From: Proales similis
Lineage: Eukaryota; Rotifera; Eurotatoria; Ploima; Proalidae
Direction: 5' to 3'
Length of the DNA: 64,000 nucleotides
Assembly (NCBI GenBank): GCA_019059635.1
Contig: JAGVRJ010000001.1
Location: forward strand, 2,666,001-2,730,000
A model generated the notes under the pieces. It saw nothing but the letters and a program-made list of their open reading frames with translations. It had not been told where the DNA came from and ran no database searches. A program made the position numbers and the translations under genes. Within the stretch, counting starts at the first letter, position 1. Each line of letters opens with the position of its first letter. Below are positions 22,018 to 31,492 of the stretch, in pieces.

Positions 22018-25000
22018 TCAAGGATTGCGAGCGCCTCGGTTGCCGCCGCGGCCACCGCGACCACCGGCAGAAGCACCTCCTCGAGCTTGCGGGCTCACCG
22101 TGGCTGATGTGGTCGCTCCTCGGCCCATTCTCGCTTGATTAAAGTTTCCACCTCGTCCCCCACGCAACGGTCGGTTAGTTTGATTCAAATTAGGAGGATT
22201 CAGCAATAAACTTGTATCTGATGCTGTTATGATAGGTGTTGGTTGGCCAGCATTTGGTCCAAGCGGAAATCGATTATTTCTTGGCTGCATGTTCTGTGAT
22301 CCGAACATATTTTGTGAAAACGTAGTGTGCATTTCCATTGTATTCTGGAACTGGGCTCCATGATGCTGAGCTATCGGCTGTCTTCGAATTCTCATACTCC
22401 CAGTCGATTGTGAGGGCTGTCCAAAATGAAGCACTTGGGGAGTGGTGGCTGTGCTTGAGCCATCCCATACAATTGGAGTTGGCAGTTGTCGTTGCTCTTG
22501 GCGGCTGGTGGTCGGCATTTGTTGTGTTGATCGCATTTGTTGGGCATTTATTTCCTCCTTGCTCTCAACCCTTTCAGCGGCTTCTTTTTCGTCTCTGCCC
22601 GAGGGTTGTTCAGGTACGGCAGTTGTTTGGATCAGATCTTGACTTTCATGTAATTCGTCAATTACCCCTTCCTCGCCCTCAGCTGCTTCTTCTTCATGAG
22701 GCTCATGAGATTCCCCGCCTTCGGTTTGAAGTTCTTCAGCTGCTTCAATATCCTCCTCAATCAAGCCTTCTTCTGGCTCCTCATCATCATGTTCTTCTGC
22801 GACGTTTTCGTCCGCCTCTTCTTCGTAGTACTCTTGCTCTGTTCCTGCTTCCTCCAAGTCCGCTCCAACTTCGGTTGATTCTTGGTTCATCTCGGATTGG
22901 TGAATCACTTCTTCATATTCCGATTCTTGGGATTCTTGTGTCTGAGTGTTTTCATCCTCTAAATTGATATCTTCTGTAGGCATTTCTGATTCGGTTTGAC
23001 GATTTTCGCTTGATTCGTGCAATTCTTCGGCCGCAAATGGCTCTATAGTCGCAATTTGAACCGAACTCTGCTCTTCAGACTCATTAATCTCTTGACTGCT
23101 TCTTTGTTTTTTACGATTGGTATTCAACAGATTCGAACAGCTTGCTTCCTCTCCTTGATCTTCGTCTCTATTTCGCTTGGCAAAAGAGAATTTGCCTCCG
23201 CTTGTGCCCATTGTGTTCGAAGTTGAGGGTTCAGCCACTCTTGTTTCTGCGCCTGTTTCTTCCAAGGCTGGCTCATTCACCTGAGAGCGTTGCGAGCCAG
23301 CTGATTCATGCAACGTTGGAGGCACAGCTGCTGTTCGTCTCAGGCTGATTGTGGAACCACTTGCTGTTGTGTGACCGGAAGATGGTAATTTGCTAACTCT
23401 AGATGGTGTAATATACGCTGTTGGTGGTTGAGCTGAATCCGAACTTGGAACTGGGGATGGAGTTGATCTCTCAGTTTTATTTACATTGGACGTTAATTGG
23501 ACGGCTGCAGTGGACCTTAGATCAGTACCAGCTCTCTGGCCCTGGTTTATGCCAACTGGCTTTGATGCCAATGGAGTCTTGGGTGTTTTAGTATTTGCTT
23601 CTGTAAGGGCGTTATTGGCAACGCTGAGTTCGTTTTTCAGACGCTCGTTGTCTAGTTGGGATTCTAAAAATTTGGCTTTTAGGCTGTCATACTCAGCTTT
23701 GAAGCTGGGCGGCTGCGCAACATCTGAACTCTTAGATGAGTCATTACGAGCAGACGCGAGCTCATTTTTCAAATCGGCCACGGTTTTAGTTAGCGCTTGT
23801 AAACGGCTTTTGTTCACTCCGATTGCATTATTCAACTGGCCAATGCGAGTATCTTTCTCTTTTAACTTGTTTTCGCATTCTTCGAGTTTCTTTTGGCTTT
23901 CATTTTCGAGCTGCTGTCTGGAAGACAGCGCTTCGCGGTTCTCTTTTATTTTTTCAAGAATGTTGGCCTTTTTGGATGCCAGGTCGGCTTTGATCATCGT
24001 CATACGGTCTGGTCCTTTGGCCGTCGTCCATTCAATGTCTTTCAATTCAAGTTCACGTTGAACACTAACAAGGATCTCTTTTAGCTCGTCAACCAGCATT
24101 TGATACATTTTCTCTCGCTTGAGCCTATCCAAGTTTCCTTGGTCCATCTTTGTTTGCAATTTTTTTCGTTCTTCGTTATTTTCTCTGATGATGCTCTCCA
24201 TTTCTGATCCCTTTTGTTCTGCTTGCTTTTGAGCTTCGAGAAGCTTGGCTTCGAGCTGAGTTATCTGCTCGGCTTGAACGGTTGCTCTCTGAGAGCTCTC
24301 CTCGAATTCAAGCTTGATTTTGGTCCATTCCTGGGCTGACTCGGAGCTACTTAACAAAGCGTCGGTTCTTTCCTTCCATTTATTGATTTCACTCTTTAAG
24401 CATTCATTTTCGCCTTCAGTTGACTCGAGCTTGAGCTCACAAACATTTATTCTAGCGCGCAAACTGCTCATTTCTTCCTGCGCTCTCCTGATTTCCTCAT
24501 TCAGCTTACTGTTATCTGCATTGATCGAGTCACATTCCTCTTTTAGGCGACGATTCGAGTCAATTATGAGGTTCATTGATTCATCTTGACCGCTATTGGT
24601 CACCGAGTTTTTCAAACGCAGCACCTCTCCCTCATATTCATTGGCCTGGCGTCTGTAAAAGTCAAGATCATTTTCGACCGTTTTCAGCCGCTGTTGACTT
24701 ATATCCAAATTAAGCTTTGTATTTGAGTATTCTTCTTCTAGCTTGTCTTTTTGAGTTCTCAGATAGCGAACGATTTCGAGCAAGTTGCTGTTTGACTGTT
24801 CCCCGTGATTGACAGATGCTTCCATTGAACTTGATCCCTGCCTTTGAAGTGCTGCCAAGTCTTGGCTTAATTTACTCAGCTCTTGCTGAAGAACGTCTAT
24901 TTGATTCAAGAGATTTTTGTTTTCATTTTGTAAATTCGCTACATTTTGATCCAAAATCTCGCGAGCTGAGTTTATTCCGCCCTCAGAGGTACTGTTTGCG

Positions 25001-28000
25001 CCTTTTACAAACTCAAGTTCGTTCGATTTGAGCGCAAGCTCTTGAGTCAACTGGCCATGCTCGAGACGAAGTGTGGCTAATTGAGAATCGAGCTCAAGCC
25101 TGTTAGCTTCCGATTCCTTCAGTTGCTCTTCCAATATCGAAACTTTGGCCGCATAGTCATCTCGAAGTCTGGTTCTCTCGTTCAAAATTCTTTCGCTGTT
25201 TTCAAACTTTTTCTCTGTCATCTGAAGATTGGAGATGAGCTCGTTCTTGTCCTGCGTCAATTCCTGTATCATTCGCTCAAGCTCAGATTTTTGATTATTT
25301 GCACATTTTTCCAACTCCAATCTATCTTTTTGCAGACTTTGATGTTTCTCGTTGAGTTGGTCATAGCGATCATTGGTTTGTCTGAGCTCTTGCTCAAAGA
25401 TTTGTTTGGTTTTTTCATTTGCTTCAGCCGCTTCCTTTACGGTCTGCTCCATGGTTTCAGCAATAGTCTTGTACTGTTTTGTATTGGCGCGGCTCTCTTC
25501 AAGTTGAATTTTAAGACCAACAATTTCCTTCTCGGTTAGAGAAAGCTTAAGCTGCAGTTCTTTATTCTCCTCTTCAAGATGAGTAAGGCGTGAGATGGCC
25601 GACGGAGATTTAGAATTGCGCGACATTTGCACGATAAGTTCATTTGAGTGTAGCTTGGCTTCGAGTTCTTCCTTTCTTTGCTTGAGCAGACCAATTTCAC
25701 TTTTTTCTGATTCATGTTCGGCTCTTAGTCGATCAAAATCTTCCTTCAGTTGGCTATGTTGTTCATTCAGCTGGCTGTATTGATTCTGCCATGACTTGAT
25801 CATGACCTCGTGCTGTTCTTTGTCTTGATCGATTGTGCGTTTTTGGATAAGATTCTCACGCTCGAGTTGTTCAATCCTCTGCGAATAGATTATCTTGCTT
25901 TCGCGCTCGTTCCTCTCAAAGCCAGCTCTGATCATCTCGATGTTTGCCAGTATGGTGTTGCGGGTACTGTTTTCTTTTATCAAAAGCTCGTTCTCTCTTG
26001 AGAGCCGCTCAGAGTTCGATCGGCACATGTCTCGTTCTACTGAGGTGCTGTGAAGTTTGGCTTCCAGCTGATTACAGTTCTCTCGTAGCTGATTCAGCTC
26101 CATATTCAGCAAACTGATCGTCTGCTCGTGTTTTATAAGCAGCTCGTTTGTTCTCGAGCCTCTTTCTCGCACCGTGTCAAGTTCTTTACGGCCTTTTTCC
26201 AAATTCGAATTTAGTGATTTACACTTTTCCAAGGCCGCCTCAAGCTTCGCCTCAGCCATGGCCAAGTTTAACTTGAGATCAGACTGAGCTACTCGCAGCT
26301 CTTCACACTTGGCTTCAAGCTCTCGAACATTCTGTTCAGCATTTTTTAGTTTTAAGCTTTTTTCGCTAATTTGCTCCTTGAGTTGAGATATTTCGGATCG
26401 AAGTTCGTCTTCAAGCTGATTTTCATCTGTCCTGTTATTTGCCGGACGGCTGATCAAAGTTCTCATTAGCTCAGGAGTAGAGGCCATGTTTAATTCAGCT
26501 TGGCTGAAGAATTGACTCTCGCGATGATTAAGCAGTTGTTTGTAAGTGTCTCTTTGGCGACAAATTTCCTCCAATGCTCGTTCATGCTTTTCACGCTGAG
26601 TGCGCATTTCTTCGAGTTCACGAATGGCCATGTTGAGTTTTTCGTTGTACTCCTTCATGCGGATTTCCTCTTCGACTCGCTCTTCACTGTGCTTTTTCTC
26701 GCTCAATTCATTTACAAGACGACGCAGCTCTTGATTCTGCTGTAACAGTTCTTCAGTGTTTCGAAACGCCATATGATCTCTGGCCGCCATTTCACTTGAG
26801 CTGCTCACTTCCATGCCTGTTGGCTCTATTGCTGCTGAACTAATATTCGCCTCATTTCCCGACCGATTTAACAAGCGGCTTCTTAGCTGCTCGACTTCGT
26901 GCAGCAAAACGCTCACTTGCCGACTCAGGCTCTCAACATCCTTTTTAAGACGAGCATTCTCGCCTTTGACTCGGTTAAAGTTCTTGATCGAGTCCTCTGA
27001 CTTGGCTCGCATTGACTCTAGTTCCATCATTGCATTCTCCAGCTGAGAGTTCAACTTGTCCACCATTTGACTTGTTTGCTCGAATTCAATCTTCTGTCTT
27101 TTGAAAACATGCGACTTTTCTTCAACACCGCGCAAGACCTCGTTCAAATAAGAATTGAGCTGATCTTTTTCACTTTGGAGTTTGAGATACATATCGTTCA
27201 ACTTGACGTATTCGCTATAGATTTGCGTGAGCGATTTGCCGCTCTTGAGTAGACGGCTAGTAGCAGCGGCAGCTGGTGATAGATTTTCGATATCTGATTC
27301 GGATATTGCCATGCCTCCTTGGTGCTTGGCTATAGACAACAGTTCATTCGCATTTTTCAACTCTTGCTCTAGCTTGCTTATGTTTTCTTCGGCCGATTTC
27401 ATTGAGCTTTCGAAATTGGTCTCGACCGCCTCTTTTTCAACACACACGCGTTCGTATTCACTCTTCATTTCATTCATTAATTCATTTAATTCGCTAATTG
27501 TTTGAGCCGCCTGGCCCAGCTTTTCTCGGCTCGATTCATTTTCTTTTTGATACATTTCTATGAGACGCTCGCGTGACATGGCTTCTTCGTTAAAAGCAAC
27601 TCGGCATTCAATTTCCTTCTGTCGAGCCTCTTCCAAACGTTTTGTCAAGTCGTTTATTTGGGCCTCCATGTTTGAATTGGCCTCTTGCATTGTTTCGATG
27701 TTGGACTTGAGCTTGGAGTTTTCGGCCGAGACATCTTCCACTTTACTCTCCAGTTCATACGTTTTCTGGGTGAGACTAGCTCTCAGATCAAGCAGCTGAG
27801 TCGATTTATCCTTTAGCTGTACATTCAACCAATCAATTTCATTGAGCAACCTTTCTTTGTCGAATTGATATTGCTTTTCTCGCACTTCGACTGAGGACTG
27901 CCTGCTCTGAAGGTCTTCCAGTTGCGACGTTATCTCGTATAATTTACTTTCCGTGTCGGCTAGCTTTAGGTTCATTGCTTTCCATTCTTCGCTCAGCTTG

Positions 28001-28524
28001 TCATTGTCACGGATTTTTTTATCTAACATCAAACGCAGCTCACGTTTTTCAGCCTCCAAATTCTGATTCACTGTACTCAATCGATCTTGATTGGATCTAA
28101 ATGTTTCCTTTTCATTTTCAAGCAAAGCAATCTGCCTGCTAAAGGAGCTCAGCTTTTCTTCACTTTGGTCCGATCGGTTTCTGTACAGATGCGCTTTTTC
28201 CGATTCAATTTTTAGTTTGTCCTGGCACTCGTGGAACTCATGCTCAAGCTCGGCAAACCGCTGCTCCGATTCTATTTTATGCTTATCAAATCCAATACGC
28301 ACATTCTCGTATTTACTCCAGAACTTTTTGGCGTTCTCACTCAATTTGGTCCTAAGATGAGCTTCAATTTTATCGAGCTCTTCCTCTGTTAATTTAAAAA
28401 TTTCTTTCATTAATCGATTTTGGTCTTGGCTTCCATTTAATTCATCGTGCTCAGCCAATAGCGGATCAAATTCAGTGTTCTGTTGCTCCGCACTTTGCTC
28501 GGTGCCCATCAGCTCTGATTCCAT
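22018..28524 (-). CDS. TPR: Nucleoprotein TPR (nuclear-basket protein, Megator/Mlp homologue), intronless
   Basis: One 2168-aa open frame without introns, about the length of known TPR proteins. Residues from about 40 to 1600 form near-continuous heptad-patterned coiled coil rich in Glu, Leu, Gln and Lys; the rest is a long acidic, disordered tail (runs such as EEADENVAEEHDDEEPEEG). The tail ends in RGG motifs (RGGRGGNFNQARMGRG). The coiled-coil rod followed by acidic tail is the TPR arrangement. Expected role: scaffold of the nuclear pore basket, with parts in mRNA export and the spindle checkpoint. Other long coiled coils could look similar, but length, tail and RGG end favour TPR. A 6.5-kb gene with no introns is unusual beside its intron-rich neighbours. 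Confidence 0.85.
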   Translation of the reverse strand: MESELMGTEQSAEQQNTEFDPLLAEHDELNGSQDQNRLMKEIFKLTEEELDKIEAHLRTKLSENAKKFWSKYENVRIGFDKHKIESEQRFAELEHEFHECQDKLKIESEKAHLYRNRSDQSEEKLSSFSRQIALLENEKETFRSNQDRLSTVNQNLEAEKRELRLMLDKKIRDNDKLSEEWKAMNLKLADTESKLYEITSQLEDLQSRQSSVEVREKQYQFDKERLLNEIDWLNVQLKDKSTQLLDLRASLTQKTYELESKVEDVSAENSKLKSNIETMQEANSNMEAQINDLTKRLEEARQKEIECRVAFNEEAMSRERLIEMYQKENESSREKLGQAAQTISELNELMNEMKSEYERVCVEKEAVETNFESSMKSAEENISKLEQELKNANELLSIAKHQGGMAISESDIENLSPAAAATSRLLKSGKSLTQIYSEYVKLNDMYLKLQSEKDQLNSYLNEVLRGVEEKSHVFKRQKIEFEQTSQMVDKLNSQLENAMMELESMRAKSEDSIKNFNRVKGENARLKKDVESLSRQVSVLLHEVEQLRSRLLNRSGNEANISSAAIEPTGMEVSSSSEMAARDHMAFRNTEELLQQNQELRRLVNELSEKKHSEERVEEEIRMKEYNEKLNMAIRELEEMRTQREKHERALEEICRQRDTYKQLLNHRESQFFSQAELNMASTPELMRTLISRPANNRTDENQLEDELRSEISQLKEQISEKSLKLKNAEQNVRELEAKCEELRVAQSDLKLNLAMAEAKLEAALEKCKSLNSNLEKGRKELDTVRERGSRTNELLIKHEQTISLLNMELNQLRENCNQLEAKLHSTSVERDMCRSNSERLSRENELLIKENSTRNTILANIEMIRAGFERNERESKIIYSQRIEQLERENLIQKRTIDQDKEQHEVMIKSWQNQYSQLNEQHSQLKEDFDRLRAEHESEKSEIGLLKQRKEELEAKLHSNELIVQMSRNSKSPSAISRLTHLEEENKELQLKLSLTEKEIVGLKIQLEESRANTKQYKTIAETMEQTVKEAAEANEKTKQIFEQELRQTNDRYDQLNEKHQSLQKDRLELEKCANNQKSELERMIQELTQDKNELISNLQMTEKKFENSERILNERTRLRDDYAAKVSILEEQLKESEANRLELDSQLATLRLEHGQLTQELALKSNELEFVKGANSTSEGGINSAREILDQNVANLQNENKNLLNQIDVLQQELSKLSQDLAALQRQGSSSMEASVNHGEQSNSNLLEIVRYLRTQKDKLEEEYSNTKLNLDISQQRLKTVENDLDFYRRQANEYEGEVLRLKNSVTNSGQDESMNLIIDSNRRLKEECDSINADNSKLNEEIRRAQEEMSSLRARINVCELKLESTEGENECLKSEINKWKERTDALLSSSESAQEWTKIKLEFEESSQRATVQAEQITQLEAKLLEAQKQAEQKGSEMESIIRENNEERKKLQTKMDQGNLDRLKREKMYQMLVDELKEILVSVQRELELKDIEWTTAKGPDRMTMIKADLASKKANILEKIKENREALSSRQQLENESQKKLEECENKLKEKDTRIGQLNNAIGVNKSRLQALTKTVADLKNELASARNDSSKSSDVAQPPSFKAEYDSLKAKFLESQLDNERLKNELSVANNALTEANTKTPKTPLASKPVGINQGQRAGTDLRSTAAVQLTSNVNKTERSTPSPVPSSDSAQPPTAYITPSRVSKLPSSGHTTASGSTISLRRTAAVPPTLHESAGSQRSQVNEPALEETGAETRVAEPSTSNTMGTSGGKFSFAKRNRDEDQGEEASCSNLLNTNRKKQRSSQEINESEEQSSVQIATIEPFAAEELHESSENRQTESEMPTEDINLEDENTQTQESQESEYEEVIHQSEMNQESTEVGADLEEAGTEQEYYEEEADENVAEEHDDEEPEEGLIEEDIEAAEELQTEGGESHEPHEEEAAEGEEGVIDELHESQDLIQTTAVPEQPSGRDEKEAAERVESKEEINAQQMRSTQQMPTTSRQEQRQLPTPIVWDGSSTATTPQVLHFGQPSQSTGSMRIRRQPIAQHHGAQFQNTMEMHTTFSQNMFGSQNMQPRNNRFPLGPNAGQPTPIITASDTSLLLNPPNLNQTNRPLRGGRGGNFNQARMGRGATTSATVSPQARGGASAGGRGGRGGNRGARNP

Positions 28525-28542
28525 TATCTAACAATTGATGAG

Positions 28543-28557
28543 CTCTCTCTCTCTCTC
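28543..28557. repeat. (CT)n tract upstream of TPR
   Basis: CTCTCTCTCTCTCTC about 20 nt before the TPR start; reads as a GAGA-type element on the gene's own strand. Similar tracts precede AP180 and the TTLL gene. Confidence 0.6.
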
Positions 28558-28874
28558 TTTAAAGCTTAAATTGTGCGTCGCTTAATTGTTAACATTCACT
28601 TATTTCTCACACCGAATGCGCCACCGAAAGATTTCTGTGCTTTGCATTTGATTGGCACAAAAAATTTAAGCGCTCACCGCCTAAATCACAAGATGCGGCT
28701 AATTTTGTCTTCTAGCTTAACTTCTCCATTTTATTGCAAATTCAAACTAATTTAGTAGTACTAGTTGATAGAAGGAAGTTTAATTAAGTAGGTGCCAACA
28801 GATCTAATCGAGCGACAAGTGAAATGAACTAATAATTTTGGTTGATTGCAGATTGAAATAACAAGATTATATCG
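28558..28874. other. Intergenic, TPR promoter side
   Basis: About 320 bp between TPR and the end of the HORMAD gene; nothing else recognised. Confidence 0.4.
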
Positions 28875-31099
28875 CTAAGTTTGTACAGATTTCGAGCCTA
28901 AACTTGAGCTACGCTGCCTCTTTTTAATATTTGTCTGCGAGTCAGCCGACGAACGTTTGGCTTGACGCCCACGAGTCTCGAAAAATCCAACACTTGACTC
29001 TTGCTCTGGTGTGTCCAAAATTCTTCTTGGTAAAGACGAGCCTTGTCGACTAGCTTCTCTATCAGGGCTTTTTTCTCTGTCACTAGCGGTTTGAAATTCA
29101 TCTGCACGCTTTGGGCTGCCTTCTAATGTTTGACTGGAATGACCACTCGACTTTTCTGCGCGCCAAAAAGCTCTGATATTGTTGAATTCTTTCTCTAGTT
29201 TCCTTTGTATTCTCGACTTGGCTATTTCAAAGTTGTCCCTTTGCAAAAAAGTGTTGGATCGTTGCCTCTTCATTCAGATATTTCACACTTACTTGTCGTC
29301 TTCGATTCTTTGTATAAGAGAAGAGTCTACTAAAAATTCGCTGATCTTTTGAGCTCGAGTAAGGGTTTCATCAAAATGCGCTCTAAGCTCAATTGTGCTG
29401 AATGGTTGCAAGCGCCTCGAATAGAGCCAGAACAAAAGCCTCCGCCATTTCGCTCTAGACTGTATTGAGTAAATTTTTAAATTGATCATTATTTGAGTCT
29501 CAACATCAACGATTATTAAGATGGGCAGCTTTACCAGAACAAGAGTTCCTCCCATAAACACTTCCATATCTATCTCCTTTTCCACTCCTTCGTAGTCGGC
29601 ACAATCGGCACAAAAATGCTGATTTTGCTCATTCCAAGCGCGGAACTGTTCTTGATTGGCAAAGAGAAGGCCGGCGCATACAGCATGCTGCATTGTGCCA
29701 CATTTTATACATTTCAGCATAAACGGATCCATCTGCAAGCAAGTCAAGTCAATAGATGCAAAAGATGATGCACTGCTGAATATTTACTGAATTCCACTCG
29801 CACGGGCAGTTTACAGCACAATTTGATTGTTCAATTGCCGAATCAATTTGGAAATTTACCCTTTTGCTGGCTGAATTAAGAGTTGAAATAGAAAACGAAT
29901 GAAAAACATTGAAATAGAATGAAAAGAAGAATAAATTAACTCAAGTTTTTAGATATTACTTCTCTTCTCTGAGTAAGGGACCTCGCTTGGGATACTCAGA
30001 TTGCTCATACTTTTACTCAGTCCTTCTGATTGGTCTTGTTGGCCATCTGAGCTGGCAGGTTGCTCCGCTTTTTGACTTGTCTTTTTTTCGGTTGTTCTCT
30101 TTTTTTTCAGCATTGTGGTGTCCACGTTAACTTCAAACTTGACTTGATGCCACAAATCGTGGAAACGAGTTTTCACAAGCTGCTTCTTTTCATTTTCAAA
30201 CTGAATCTCTTCCGGCTCAAAGGGCGCAAATCCGGGTGGCTCATAGTCATCAGGGGTCACTAGAGCAACTTGTAGAGAACCAAAGTAGAGAGAATCGGAA
30301 TTTTGTTCTTTCACCATCGTCATAGTAAACAAGACGCATGTTGATTAAGATCTTTTCTGGCTTTGTTTCTATCAGATTATTCATGAGTAAAAGTCTCCGT
30401 ATCATTTCGAGTGTTTGCGAGTCTGCACTTTGCTGAGAAGCTACGCTAGGCTCCCTTTAATTGAGATTACCAGTTTTGAACTTGAGTAAAGCGGTGAGTT
30501 GAGTATTTCATACTCATTAAAAGTAACTCTGGTCTGGTCCTTGTCGTAGACCACATGGAAATCGTAGCTTTCCAAGACGTTCTGAAAAATTATTGTCAAG
30601 TTTAGAGATGCTTTGTTGTAGAAAAAAGTTCATATTAACCTCTGGCTTATTCTCATCGCGGAAGAAAATAATCTGCAGACATTTAAGCTAAATTTCAACT
30701 TGAATCAATTTTTTCAAGAAACAGAACTAGAAGGCAACTCACATATTTCTTAGAAAGAGCGTCTATGGCTCCTTCAAGCCAGCCAATAACTATATCTCCG
30801 CTCTCGGTTTTTTTTGCTTTGAGCACCATTACCTTTACCTGGCCGACATGGCGCGTATTGAATCCCGCACTCGGAACCACGCCCCTTATGTAGGCGATAG
30901 TTGATACTCCGATTATTATGAAGCGTTTACAACGACTCAGTGATTCAGATGCAAGTGCGCTCTTTTCAGTTTCGTCAAGATCTTTATCTTCAGAAGCTTT
31001 CGCTTGCATTTGTTCAGTATTTAGTTCCACATTCTTCTGCCTTTCTGTCTGGTTCGAATCGGAAACCTTTTTCTTTCGATCGGACTTAGTCTTGAGCAT
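28875..31099 (-). CDS. HORMA-domain meiotic chromosome-axis protein with PHD finger and winged-helix-like segment
   Basis: Nine exons on the minus strand: 31099-30743, 30672-30640, 30581-30471, 30432-30315, 30268-29960, 29870-29788, 29732-29535, 29459-29293, 29238-28875; 579 aa. The HORMA domain (about 45-225) shows TIAYIRGVVPSAGF, GWLEGAIDALSKKY, SYDFHVVYD and TPDDYEPPGF, close to HORMAD1/2. The first zinc pair (CPCEW) and the rest (CIKC, HAVC, CADC) lie in separate exons, which join into a C4-H-C3 PHD-like finger at about 330-380. A helical block with FWLYSRRLQPFSTIEL then resembles a winged helix, and the tail is basic. PHD plus winged helix is known from Hop1 as a chromatin-binding module; vertebrate HORMAD1/2 lack it. 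Expected role: meiotic axis, recombination and synapsis control. HORMA call is firm; the winged helix is inferred. Confidence 0.88.
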
Positions 31100-31433
31100 T
31101 TTTATTTCTCGGCTCGATGAAAATTTATTTATCTAGATCTTAAAAACTGAATCAGGCCCGGTCTTGCAAACAAATCAATTTGATATAAGTTTGAATAAAC
31201 GAGCAGACAAACGTGAAGTGAATATTTCTATTAATAGAAATTACTTGAGCGACCTTGCAGGAAGAGAATGATTCAAGTGCTCGAGAAGATCGCCTATTTT
31301 GCTTGGTTGCTCAACTTATTCAACTCTTTGAATTCAGTCAATTTCACTTTATTTTAATTCAAAACGTTTGGTGGTTATTAAACTGAAAGTTTTTTTTTGA
31401 AGGTCGAATTCTCCATTTTGTCGCGTTTATTCA

Positions 31434-31439
31434 CTTTAT
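31434..31439 (-). terminator. Poly(A) signal of SDHB
   Basis: Minus-strand AATAAA about 54 nt past the stop; another at 31425-31430. Confidence 0.5.
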
Positions 31440-31492
31440 TATTGAATTAAGTTGGTCTAGTGGCGAGAAGGCTTCAAAAGCTTGCAATGCTC

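Larger units (their letters stand above)
20782..22158. repeat. Direct repeat pair of 262 bp flanking about 850 bp
   Basis: Repeat A is 20782-21043 and repeat B 21897-22158, in the same orientation. The 853 bp between them share nothing obvious with TPR. Exact identity including non-coding bases means a recent event, gene conversion or an assembly duplicate. Confidence 0.85.

Noticed and set aside
22338-22967. 209-codon plus-strand open frame opposite TPR
   Set aside because: It is the antisense shadow of the acidic Glu-rich TPR tail; composition is that expected from reversed GAA/GAG codons and no domain is visible.
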